A stretch of 36,018 bases of DNA from Phallusia fumigata (Eukaryota > Chordata > Ascidiacea > Phlebobranchia > Ascidiidae): assembly GCA_008931825.1 (NCBI GenBank), contig QXVZ01007537.1, forward strand, positions 1 through 36,018. Reading direction: 5' to 3'. The position numbers were made by a program, and so were the translations under genes. The notes under the pieces are model-generated. The model had not been told where the DNA came from and made no database searches. It saw only the letters and a program-made list of their open reading frames with translations. Shown piece after piece: positions 11,600 to 21,844 of the stretch. Each line of letters begins with the position of its first letter. The stretch's first letter is position 1.

Positions 11600-14500
11600 A
11601 TGGCAAGTCAGTTTTTACGAATTGTATCAGTTTTCCTTTGCTTTATCCTTTTAACCTGCACAAGACAACAAGCAGCTCCCGGTAGGTTTATTTCGTGCAA
11701 GTTGCGAGTTTATTTTGATTTAATTTGTTGACATAATTAATTTTGCATTCTCTTTATTTGGAAAGCATTTGGTTTGTAGGACTTGACTATTTGAGATCGT
11801 AATTCTGTAAATGGGGAATACGTGTTTTGTGCCGGATCTGTAATGTTTGTTAGTTAAACAATGGCAATAATATTTTTTAACACGTAGTTTGTTAGGAGTA
11901 ACACATTCGGGTGATAAGTCATAACTAGCAATATTTTGCAGTAAATGCGATGCGCGTAAGTTGCGGCAAAATTTTGAAGAGACTGCGTTTGTTTTTAGTT
12001 CGCATTTAAAAAAACGAAAGCTTAACTTTGTAGCCTTTCACCCAAACCAAACAACATGGGCGGCAAACTATGATGGCGCGATGTATTGGCACAGTGAGTG
12101 TTATGACAGCGGAGAAGATCCTCCTGATGTAACGTGGACCGTCACATTCAACGACAATAGCAGCACGCGTGAAACTTACATTTGGTGCTGGACTTGCAGT
12201 GTCCCAAACTATACCTATCAAGCATTTGATGTGGAAGGATTGTACACAACGATTGAACAAAACAAAACTTGTCTCAATACAACGTTTGGTGTTACTTTGC
12301 CAAGAAGTTTTACTTTGGACAAAAGCGTTGTTCAGGTTGACACGCCAAATATTGAACCTCTGACAAGTAATATTACGATAGAAGGTAAGCATACAATTGT
12401 GAAAAATTTCTTTTTTACGGAACAAAACTTGGTTTACACGCATAATCTTTTTTTTCTGATGCGCATTTTAATTTCATGATTATGTCTAACGCTGAAATGA
12501 TGACCCTTTGCAATTTGTTTTGTTTAAACAATACTTTTAGAAATTATACTAAAATCCATATACAATTGTGGATACCAGGCTTGCCAGATTGACTTTTTTA
12601 ATGCCAACTCCAGAAATCTGGCTTTTTTTTAAAGTGGTTGGCGTCAGAAAATTCGTTAGACTTTTTGGCTTTTTTACATTGTTTCCGAAATTAAGCAATA
12701 TGGGCCATTTCCATATACTGCACTGATGATTGCAGACATACAAGGAGTTTAGATTGTATACTCCCAGCCAACACGAATGAAACATTACATTCTGTGCTGT
12801 TGCAAACTTGATGTGACAACACATCAGTGTGTTTTGGACCTCTTGAGTTAGGGATGTTCTGAGTGCGACCCGTAACTGTGGTTTAAATTGTGTTGCATAT
12901 TGTCCGCCAAAGTTTGGATTAGGTTTGTACGTTGACGAGACTCACGACTTCACGTAAAAGCTTTCCACAAAGCTTTATTTACTGAGAAAAGATGAAAGAG
13001 TAAATGATAGTGACGCAACAAAATTCTCATAAGACTGATAGGATTGTTGTGCAGTCGTGAATTTGCGTTCGAAACTTATGTTTTTGCTCATAACTGTGAT
13101 TTGTAATCATACAAATCGACCGTGAAGTGGTGAAAAAGTGAAATGGAAAAGTGGTGAAGTGATGAAACTGTCACACCTGTGAAAATGCATTTAAATTTTC
13201 TTGGCTTTTTTCTAGTATTGTCTGGCTTCTTATTAAAGTTTTTATCTGGCCACCCTGGTGGATACCTACAATTGTAGGGTTGTTTTGTAATCCTGTGGCA
13301 GACAGGGGAAATTTAAACCAAACAAACTGCTGTTCACAACTACTATTATTAATGCAACGCAATGTAACAGTAAATTAATTTTAAAAAGGTTTTCAGTCGC
13401 AAAATATAATTCACAGTAAATGCTTGCAAAACATGTCTGTGTAAAAAAGCAGCGTCTCATACACGGAAAAATAAAATGCTAAAATTTAAACTAAATTAGA
13501 CGCGATTTAATGAAGCATATGCGCGCCAGAAAGTGTATAGAAAGAGACTGTTTGCGCAGCGCTTTTTGTTGTTGTTAGTATAAGAAACACGAGGCCATGC
13601 TTTCAATTGCAGTCCCTCCTATCATGGCGGCTAAAATACAGTTAAGAAGGCATTTTTTGGCGTTTTGTAACAGAATTAAATAAAGACTAAAACTTTGTGC
13701 AGAGTGCAACGCAACGTTAAACTTTAATCTTTCTGTGTCTGCTCCAAATGGATCTTACAACACTCAAGGAGAGTTTACTTGTTCAAACGGTGGAGGCTTG
13801 TTTACCACGAGCGCGACAGCAGTCACTAATAATAAAACAAGATGCTTGTCAACTGCTCAATGGGATCGTGAAAATATGGTTGAATGCTGGTTTGGTAAAT
13901 TGCGTTTGTTGATTTGACGGGTAACGAGATAATACCGTGCCTTTTTGTACAGTACCTACCCCATCCCTACACATTAATGGAAATGCAAGTTCAACATTTA
14001 CTGTTAAGGAAAACAGCACCCTAATATTAGATTGTCATTACACTGATGAATATCCAGTTGGATCCAACACTGTGTATTATGAAGGAGCAAGCATTTACAC
14101 AAACGTCTCCAAAGTAAGTACAGTGTTAAAACCGGTGCAAAACAAACTGTTACATAAATGGCGTATCTCGAATGTAAAGCGTCTTCGTCATGTCTTAGTC
14201 ACTCACGAGCAGTGCCGCATAGAATGTTAAATCTTCCTACAAGCCAACATTATGGCGATGTACATTTTACAATTTGCGATGTTGTGTCCTTTAGCATACA
14301 CGTCATTGTAGCATCGTTCGAAAATGTTATGCAGCCACTGGTTAAAATCCTGGGGCCCATGTGTGTCCACAACAAAAAATAATGTCCAGACAGATGCCCC
14401 ACCCGACACAATAAATGTCACCAATACTAGATTTTATTCTCAATCGTAAACCCCGATAGTACTTTAGGCTGTTTCCAGACCGGGTTGTTAACATATTATT

Positions 14501-17500
14501 CCCCGGGAACTTCTATCAATCAATTAGTTTATTCATAAATCTAAAAATCAGATTATTTCAGCTTTAATATATGGGCCTTTAAGCAGGCCTAAACGTGTAT
14601 GACTTTATAACAGTGTTTCCCAACCGGTGGTATGCGTACCACTAGTGGTACGTGACGGCATTTCAGGTGGTACGCGAGCACCTTTTCGTAATTTGTGGAT
14701 TGAGTTCGAATTAAAAACAAATTGTAAGTGATCTCAAAATGTTTGTTACTTCATCCCCTAGAGTACTTTGTAGCACTCAACTGGTCTATTCCAAGTGCAA
14801 AAGTACGATGGCCAACAACCTTTTATGAACAATATTTCTTTGTCCCAAAATTATTTAGTCATAAAGATACCAAAGGCAATGTTAATGCGTCTGCAATTGT
14901 AATAGGAAACCGCCTTGCCTCCCCCAGACATGATTTTCGGTGCGCAGCAAGCAAAGTTATGCCCCGCATCGATCGTCTGGTGGAGAACAAGCAAATACAG
15001 ATCGCCCATTAGTTTGAACTACGTTTTTCTTTGCTTTCGTATCTGATAATACTCGATTCAGGAAATAAAATAGTTATCAGATCGAAATTACGTTTTTCTC
15101 GAACTAGGTGGTACGCGTCGAAATTATTTTACCTCCAAGTGGTACGCAACCACAAAAAGGTTGGGAATCACTGCTTTATAACAAGGCCTGACCGCGCACA
15201 ATAAAAAAGGCAATAAAAAGGCGGAAAAATTTTCTGCGATAATACCTAACTTCTGGTTAAAATGCAAGAGGGCAAAACACTAAAGTATAAACACAGCGTA
15301 CCAATAATCAAGTTGCGGTTATGGAGCCAAATGTTTATTTAGTTTAAATATGCTTAAATTGCTTTTACATGGTCAAGAAGATTTGATAAAATCTTTGAAA
15401 AATGTTTTAAGTTGCTACACACGTTTTTGAATGATTAAAAATCATCATTTTTAGGCGAATATAAAGAGTTACATGCCCAAGGGAAGCAACAATTTTATAA
15501 AGTTGTGTTTTTGAAAATGCAGTCAGCATATTGTCTCTCTGATTGCTCTACAAACTTACTCTCTCTGCCTCTGGCCTGAAAGCAAGGGACAGACCAATGT
15601 AACACCTAACCCTTAAAATTCGTAACTCCTAACTAAATGTGCCAACGAATATTCCAACAGGGTTGGAAGTCCACGCATAAATTGCCACACAGTAAATTTC
15701 TGAGTGCGTCACACGATAATTCAGTTTCGTAGCTAAGTTTACCTGAGTTAATAACTCTCTGGGTTGGATAAACTTTGTAAAAGTACGCAAGCCCAAACAT
15801 CACATTAAATAATATATGAATACATGTCTTTATGTTTTTGTGGAAATAAATACAACTTTGATAATAAGCGTTCTTATTAAATTTTCCCTGGTGCGTCGAA
15901 AGTCCAACCAACTTTTCGAAAGGCGTCGTATCGAAGTCACAATCGCTCAGTATTTTAAGCAATAGTTTGTTTTTGTCCCTTGAAATCCTACGCGCCCCCA
16001 ATTTCAGAAATTCCCGATAAAACTGCTGCTCATCTGTTTACCAATTGTGACATGGTTTATTGGAGATTATAATAATACGTAGGGCACCTAACTTTTGGTT
16101 ATAATGGTTGCAGAATACTTCAGTGCTGTTTATTCCAACACGTGAAGACAACAATCTCAATGTTTCCTGTCAAGCTGTGACACCATATACAGAACAGAAT
16201 AATGAACTTGGACGCTCTCAAGTTACTTTGCTTAATGTGCAATGTAAGTTAAACTTAACACCATGAGGGCACTAGTTAATAAATAAATAGTTATCATGTA
16301 TGTATAGATCCCCCATACAATATGCACATGTTGATGTCCACATCAGTACATGTAGTAAAATCAGGTGAATCGTTTTATTTGAACTCTGCACAAAATGTTA
16401 CATTCCATTGTTTGAATGATGCAAATCCATTGGCAAACTGTTCAATTTATCACAATGGCAAAAATGTGAAAAGCAATAATATTGACTGCTAAATTACTGA
16501 ACTTGTTTCATTCTCAAACAATGTTTCTTGTTTTGTGGAAAATAACATTTGAAATGCCCAATCCGAAGCATTGTCATTAATTGTTGTCAAAGGTAGTAAG
16601 AACTATGTAACTGTTTTACTTTTGATTTTGGAATGTTATTTAAATATTTTGCAAAATTATCGCAGGAAAAGTATACATTGATAATTCTGGGGGTGATACC
16701 ATTAAAGAAGGCAATAATGTTGTACTAAAGTGCAGTATTGAATACTAAAACCAACTAAATACATCGTTCCAATCCAATGGAATGTAACAACACAATCTCA
16801 AAAGTTTGGTTGGATGAAATTAGTTATGACTATTACCAGCATTTTAAAGAGTGATAGTGGCAATTATACATGCCACACAGAAGACCAATTTGCATGTTTG
16901 GAGAGCCCAATTCACATTAATGTGCTCCGTGGGCGATAAATGTCATGTTGATTTGTTAAACTTTTAATTGAAACAAACTCTCTAGATCCACCAAATCTTG
17001 GCAAAATGATTGTTACTTCAAGTAATTCATCAATTGAAAATGAATATGGTGTTTTTCTTAATGGAGAACAAAACGCAACCTTAAACTGTTCAAGGGAAGC
17101 AAATCCACCAGCTACTTGCGAATTTCAAATTGGAGAAACTGACAAAAGTGAAAGTTCTTGTGTCTTGTCCGAAACATTTACAAAAACAACATTAGTTTTC
17201 TGCAATGCAAGTAACATTGCTGGTAGCAGTGCTTCACAACTTAATGTTACGGTGGTTGCAGAAAGTAAGTTGACCTACTCAATTAATTGAGATGGTAAAT
17301 TTGCTAAAAGAAGTTTTTTTGCAGGGTCTTCCCAGGTTACTTTGCCTGTTGCAAACACCACATGTGTAAAAGCAGGAGAAAATGTTGAACTCAGTTGCTC
17401 AGTTGATTATTATGTTCAACTCAACACACAATTTGAATGGCAAATTCCAGATCCAATGCGGAATATTGATTGCTCCAACAATGTTTTGAGTTTGATTGAT

Positions 17501-20500
17501 TTAACCAGACTGGACTTGGGGACGTATGTGTGTAAAACCAGTGATGCCTTTGGAAACTACACCAAGGACCATTATTTGAATGTGACCTGTAGGTTTTTGT
17601 TAGTGTACAGATTGACTAATTTATGATAAAATTTTACTTTGAATATTGCACAGATTCACCAGAAGAAATTGAAAGTCACACAAATTGTCAGTCAGAAAAA
17701 CTGATCAATGGAAGTTGTTTTGTTATGTTTACATCCAATCCGCCTTCATTCCAATATACTTTGACTAAAAATGGTAGAAAGTTTTGAGGCATATGCAATG
17801 TGATCATTATAGTTTTTTGGTTTTCCTATTTATAGGCACCAGCATTAGTTGTCCTGATTGTTCTTTACTAACTGATGAAAAGGATAGCACAAAGCAAACT
17901 TTCACTCTTATGTTGGAGGTTTGTTGTTGGTCAAAAAATTTTTCTAAAACTAATTAAAATTAAAATTAATTTACAAATGATTTTTTTTTCTTTCAGACAT
18001 CTGCAGACACAGAAATTTATGAGTTAAGAGTCAAATCACCAATGGAAGGTTTTAATGACCTTGTTGTTGAGTTCCAAATATTTAAGGAATCAAATACACC
18101 TGGTGGAAATGGAAACCAAACTGTGATAATTGTTGCAAGTGTAGTTGGTGCTGTTGCTATTTTTGTTATATTGGTGGTGGTGGTAGTGCTTTTTTTGCGA
18201 AGAAAAAATTCCAAAAATTCTGGTAAGAATAAAAAATGTGTTGTTTTAAAGAAGCCGTATCATTTAAGCTTTTCCCAACATAATGAACTCACTCTAAATA
18301 TTAAGGTGACAGTTCCAGTAGTGAAAGAAGAAACTCTGTTAATGGAAATACAAGTTTAGGTGGGTAATCAGAATCCAAAAAAAATTGGGCTAACTGTCCA
18401 AATTTGTTCTGCTTTTCTCCCAATTTTTTGTGTATTTAATTTGTAGGGCCACATGACAAATATGCTGAGGTTGATTCANTTGCTATTTTTGTTATATTGG
18501 TGGTGGTGGTAGTGCTTTTTTTGCGAAGAAAAAATTCCAAAAATTCTGGTAAGAATAAAAAATGTGTTGTTTTAAAGAAGCCGTATCATTTAAGCTTTTC
18601 CCAACATAATGAACTCACTCTAAATATTAAGGTGACAGTTCCAGTAGTGAAAGAAGAAACTCTGTTAATGGAAATACAAGTTTAGGTGGGTAATCAGAAT
18701 CCAAAAAAAATTGGGCTAACTGTCCAAATTTGTTCTGCTTTTCTCCCAATTTTTTGTGTATTTAATTTGTAGGGCCACATGACAAATATGCTGAGGTTGA
18801 TTCAAGACAAATAAATGGTTTGTATCCTGGTGTAATTCCAAGCGAGCTGGTACTTACCATTTTTGTTTCTAGTTTTAAACAGCGAAAAGGTAGAGAAATT
18901 AAATCCACTATATGGTGCCAGTGGCGACCCAGATGCAGTAACTGATGCATATGCACTCGGTAAATAACAATGATCTTGAAATGCAATAAGTTGCATTGTT
19001 CTTGAGTTTTACCTCCTATTTTTTACTCCAGTTCAACGTTCCGAAAAAGAGGAACGAATCAATCCCCTTTACGGAGGACTTGAGAATAGCGATAGCTCTA
19101 AACACATGGGTGGTAAGTTAACAATAAAACAAGTATATAATATTTTGGTGCATTCATTACTGTGTTTAACCCTTAATACGCTTCAGTATCTCAGAAGCCC
19201 CCAAAATGGATCCAAATATTAAACAGTATTCAAACCGGTAGCAACTTAGACAGTGTGTAAAACATGTGATGGTGGTGCATTGATTTGTGTGTTAACCCTA
19301 AAGCCCAAAGAGTTGACCTGCTAGCCCGTAAAGTTTGACATGGCCATAGTGTTGGGTCATTCTGGTTTTATTTTTAGTTAATGTTTTTAATCACCAACTC
19401 ATTCAATATTCCAACAAATTATATGAAATTTATTAAAATTACTGTTACCGTATATTTATTTACAGTACCCAACTTTATACATATGTCTAAAAAAATATAA
19501 ATCTACCTATGGATGTATGGAATGCGCTTCTGCTTGCAAAAACAATCCTACCATAAAAAGCGTAGAAAGCTATGGGACCCAATGTAAATTATTGCAGTTG
19601 TGTAGTATATATATCCCTTTAAAATATGGTTACAGTGCATGTGGTATAGTAAAATGGTGAAAGTCACTCTTCTAGTTTTACACGATGTTTGACCACTTGT
19701 TTTTGAAAATACCAACAGACGAAACGAAACTTGCTGTTGCTAAGGGAGATACGTATGCGCAAGTCGATCCAAAGAAAAAGAAAAAAGGTAAATAAGTGAA
19801 ATAATTTCGACCTTGACATTTTTGTAAAACGCAAGGTCAGTGGAATGGCTAGCTGCAGGCAATAGTGTCTGTGATTCCACCTTTGGCATACTTATCGTCG
19901 AGCCTGCGTAGCTCGGTTGGCAGAAGTTGGTTTAAATTGCAACATATTAACTTGTACCCATGGAAACCACTGTACAACTGTAGATTTTGTTTTATCCCAA
20001 AATGTTTAATTGATAATGTTTATTTTTACTCTTAATTTGAATGTCTATTAAAAGTTCTAGTTTTTTTACTGCAACACGTGTATATTACTTCGCTCTTTGG
20101 AGCTTTTTCACAATGAACTTTCATGTCATCTCTAGTTAAGGAAGATCGCGTCAATCCCCTCTACGTTTCACAACTAGCAATACCAGGAAACGAAGTTTAT
20201 GCTGAAGTTGACAAGTCGAAAAAGGCCAAAAGTAACTGGAATTTTACTAGACACTGATAATCTGAAACAAAAATCTGATTGTAAATGCAAAATTTTTTGA
20301 TGAACGTTTTTTTGGAAGTATTTGTATTCGTTTTTTATTTTTACACTCGAACCTTTTTCACGAAATCGGCGTTTGCCTTAAAGCACCTATATTAGGCGAA
20401 AAAGAGGAGAAACTGAACCCCTTGTACGGCACTCGTCAAATTCCTGGAATCCCTTTGCACGGAATTACGAAATCAGCACCATCTTCGCAAGGTTAAACGA

Positions 20501-20918
20501 TTGCTTAAGTGCTGGGATAATACTGTTTGTACTTACATTATTGATCGTGATTTGCAGAACACAACGATCAGCCACCAAACGGAGAAGTGTATGCCGAGGT
20601 TAAAAAACCAAATCTAAAAGGTAAATGTGCAAATTACACACCAGAATGTTGAGAATCAAATATTCGCACTTTATGAAGTCGGTTGAAATAGCTTAAGTTA
20701 CAAAATCTGCCCTCTATTGTACATAACCCACTAAGTACTGTCTAAGAATTTTTCTGATAATCAAAGGCAATACTGAGGTTGTGGCGAAAAAGAAACCCCC
20801 AAAGCCGCCAATTAAAAAGAAACCTACCTTTCCGAAGGGTAAGTTTGCCATGTTGGAACCTATTAACAAATTGTTCGTAACATTTACTTTGTTCAGCGCA
20901 GATCCACCAAACAACTAA
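11600..20918 (+). CDS. Gene B: CCP/Ig-domain type I receptor with long NPLY/YAxV tail
   Basis: Model: 11600-11681, 12034-12384, 13703-13894, 13953-14113, 16114-16243, 16986-17264, 17325-17588, 17654-17773, 17836-17918, 17997-18222, 18306-18359, 18773-18817, 18873-18959, 19032-19112, 19719-19787, 20136-20231, 20396-20491, 20558-20620, 20767-20838, 20902-20918. This gives 855 codons plus a stop. Residues 1-27 contain the signal peptide. Then come the unrecognised N-terminal module (28-144), a CCP-like module (145-208), a split Ig (209-305), two Ig domains (306-398, 399-486), a stalk, and a helix at about 596-621 followed by LRRKNSKNS. The tail (630-855) alternates NPLY and YAxV motifs and ends with a PPKPP region. 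Two decayed Ig exons at 16308-16592 and 16666-16928 are left out; skipping them keeps phase 1. Models assume the repeat around the N at 18479 is an assembly artefact. The ectodomain matches gene A, the tail matches gene C. Splicing is inferred, not confirmed by transcripts. Confidence 0.82.
12034..12384 (+). other. Exon for unrecognised N-terminal ectodomain (gene B)
   Basis: A 351-bp phase 1-1 exon homologous to 4203-3853 of gene A. It has the same four Cys (ECYDSG, WCWTC, NKTC), the same sequon-rich character and the same length. About 15 of 113 aligned residues differ by hand count, making it the most conserved ectodomain exon between A and B. The following CCP exon is only about 59 percent identical. 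Confidence 0.8.
12576..13257. mobile_element. Non-autonomous hAT-like element in intron 2 of gene B
   Basis: The ends are imperfect inverted repeats: CAGGCTTGCCAGATT on the left, and CAGGGTGGCCAGATA when the right end is read inward on the minus strand. The element is flanked by an exact 8-bp duplication GTGGATAC (12568-12575 and 13258-13265). An 8-bp target duplication with CAG-type termini is characteristic of the hAT superfamily. The 682-bp body has no transposase-like frame, so it is a deletion derivative or MITE. It lies wholly within the intron. Confidence 0.85.
14611..15173. mobile_element. Non-autonomous hAT-like element in intron 4 of gene B
   Basis: The left end begins CAGTGTTTCCCAACC and the right end reads CAGTGATTCCCAACC on the opposite strand. 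Subterminal GGTACGC-type repeats recur near both ends. The flanks carry an exact 8-bp duplication CTTTATAA (14603-14610 and 15174-15181). This is a hAT signature. The 563-bp body contains an open frame (14728-15012) with no recognisable transposase motif, so it is probably non-coding. Confidence 0.88.
15182..16113 (+). other. 3' part of the long intron 4 of gene B
   Basis: No exon is supported. The equivalent intron in gene A is only 86 bp (3010-3095), so nearly all of this 2-kb intron is inserted DNA. A short duplicated stretch (ACCTAACTT, T or C, then TGGTTAWAATG) at 15244-15264 recurs at 16086-16106, just before the exon-5 acceptor. This suggests the intron end was duplicated around a second insertion of about 840 bp. 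Confidence 0.5.
16308..16592 (+). pseudogene. Decayed Ig-domain exon in gene B (first of pair)
   Basis: It lies between intact exons 16114-16243 and 16986-17264. It keeps a TAG acceptor, a gtagta donor and a frame-preserving 285-bp length, and reads as an Ig domain (NVTFHC, then NPLANC, later NNVSCF). The coding frame is broken by TAA at 16490-16492 and TGA at 16550-16552. Its intact counterparts are the 291-bp exons of gene C. Inclusion would truncate the receptor before the membrane helix; skipping it keeps phase 1. Confidence 0.85.
16666..16928 (+). pseudogene. Decayed Ig-domain exon in gene B (second of pair)
   Basis: The acceptor cgcag and the conserved Ig features (NVVLKC, LKSDSGNYTCHT, HINV) are recognisable. 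The frame is broken by TAA at 16746-16748, a further in-frame TAA and a later net frameshift: 263 bp instead of a multiple of three. The right border is approximate because the donor is a weak gtgggc. Both members of this Ig pair are dead, consistent with joint loss of constraint. Confidence 0.82.
18154..18804 (+). repeat. Exact 325-bp direct repeat around a single N
   Basis: Positions 18154-18478 recur as 18480-18804 with no difference I can see, separated only by the N at 18479. The repeat begins inside the transmembrane exon and ends inside the first YAEV tail exon, matching no biological boundary. The second copy of the transmembrane exon has no acceptor, and the first copy of the YAEV exon (from 18447) is cut off by the N. 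This is best read as two overlapping contigs joined without merging. Gene models should collapse it. Confidence 0.85.
18306..20918 (+). other. Gene B modular tail: NPLY and YAxV cassette exons
   Basis: Ten exons of 17-96 bp, all internal ones phase 1-1, encode the cytoplasmic tail. NPLY occurs in exons 18873, 19032, 20136 and 20396, each preceded by a charged run such as EKEER. YAEV or YAQV occurs in exons 18773, 19719, 20136 and 20558, always with Asp or Glu at position -2. The exon at 20767-20838 encodes KKKPPKPPIKKKP (SH3-ligand-like). The last 17 bp encode DPPNN and the stop. NPxY recruits PTB domains, and YAxV resembles SHP-type SH2 ligands in known receptors. Confidence 0.8.
19900..19935 (+). 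repeat. tRNA-like A-box fragment (SINE trace)
   Basis: TAGCTCGGTTGG at 19909-19920 matches a tRNA A box and is also found on the opposite strand at 21308-21319. No B box follows at the expected distance, so this is at most a truncated SINE head in the intron between the 19719 and 20136 tail exons. Confidence 0.4.
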
Positions 20919-20974
20919 CCTTCGCGACACAGACGTGAGTTGATTTTAAACCGTTAATTTCTTGCAGTTAAAGC

Positions 20975-21130
20975 GGGGGTGGGAAACTTATTTAGTACTG
21001 CGGGCCGCATAAATTGCACAACATTACTGGCCTCAAAAAGGGGCTGAACGTCTCAACAATACCAAATGGTTGAATATGTGGCAGCTTTAAAGAAAGTTTG
21101 ACGTTATCGAATCACGCGGCTCTTGTTCCA
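20975..21130 (+). mobile_element. hAT-like terminal relic
   Basis: The motif CGGGGGTGGGAAACTT followed by CTGCGGGCCGCAT closely resembles the common animal hAT terminus of the form CAGGGGTGGGCAAACTT with nearby GCGGGCC. I cannot find the opposite end or a target duplication, so it is probably truncated. Right border is arbitrary. Confidence 0.45.
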
Positions 21131-21259
21131 TACATCTTGTGCAGTAATGTATACCATTTGTCTAAAACAACCGATTAAACGGGTGCTGTTTGTTTCTGCA
21201 TACGTACAAGCGTACTTAGTGTTCGTAAATATTACCGTACAACATGCAACAAACAAGAG

Positions 21260-21325
21260 TCGCGAGATTCGTACCCACGCCGGCCGCTTAACCAGGGCTT
21301 TGCTTCACCAACCGAGCTACACAAT
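21260..21325 (-). repeat. tRNA-derived SINE head
   Basis: Read on the minus strand, TAGCTCGGTTGG (21319-21308) fits an A box, and GGGTACGAATC (21276-21266) fits a B box, about 31 bases apart between the boxes. The intervening sequence does not form a complete standard tRNA, so a SINE or decayed tRNA pseudogene is more likely than a functional tRNA gene. Confidence 0.55.
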
Positions 21326-21795
21326 TTCGATGGCCATGCTAAAAGCCGGATTGGTAGCAATGCTTGTCGTAATTGCTGGACAACTTCTAGTGAGCTAGAG
21401 TCAGTTTAACCCTAAGATGTCGACTGCGAATGTCGTGCAAAGGCATACGTGATTTACTGTTTAACAACAATAACATCTTCATCAGTGGATGCAATCTCAA
21501 ATCATGTGAGCAGATTTTAGTTGTAACATGCCCAATGAAAGTTAACTGTATTCATTGAAAACGTTAAAAGCTTATGTTTTGTTTTTAGATACATCAGATA
21601 TCGAGCGACGTGTGATAATCAACGATGGCTCGCATTTTATTTTTTTGCCAACAATTTGTGCAATTTTTAAATGAATCTAATGTTGAATTTCCGTAAAAAA
21701 TTTTTGCACTTTTGAGTTTGTGTTTAATTTGTGTGGTTGATGTTCTAACCTACTACCACGTATTGTATACACTATATTTTATTGTTATCTTGTTT

Positions 21796-21844
21796 TCTAC
21801 GAATGCCGTGGGCGAGTGCTTTGCCGAATGGTCACATTCGTAGA
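21796..21844. repeat. Fold-back repeat with TCTACGAATG arms
   Basis: TCTACGAATG at 21796-21805 pairs perfectly with CATTCGTAGA at 21835-21844 across a 29-base loop. Weaker pairing (tgtttt with gaaaac-type flanks) extends outward. The loop core (CCGAATGGTCA) recurs in reverse orientation near 26850-26890, so this is a dispersed repeat rather than a unique regulatory hairpin. Confidence 0.5.

Noticed and set aside
12006-12443. Long minus-strand frame opposite exon 2 of gene B
   Set aside because: It is an antisense shadow; the plus-strand reading matches gene A exon 2 and fits splice phases.
14728-15012. 94-codon frame inside the hAT-like element as a transposase fragment
   Set aside because: No hAT dimerisation or zinc-finger motif is visible and the 563-bp element is too short to encode a transposase.
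18497-18685. Second transmembrane exon and duplicated tail exon in gene B
   Set aside because: It is an apparently exact copy next to an N, lacks an acceptor, and is best explained by an unmerged contig overlap.
21260-21325. Functional tRNA gene
   Set aside because: A and B boxes are present, but the cloverleaf is incomplete and the B box is imperfect, so a SINE or tRNA relic is more likely.
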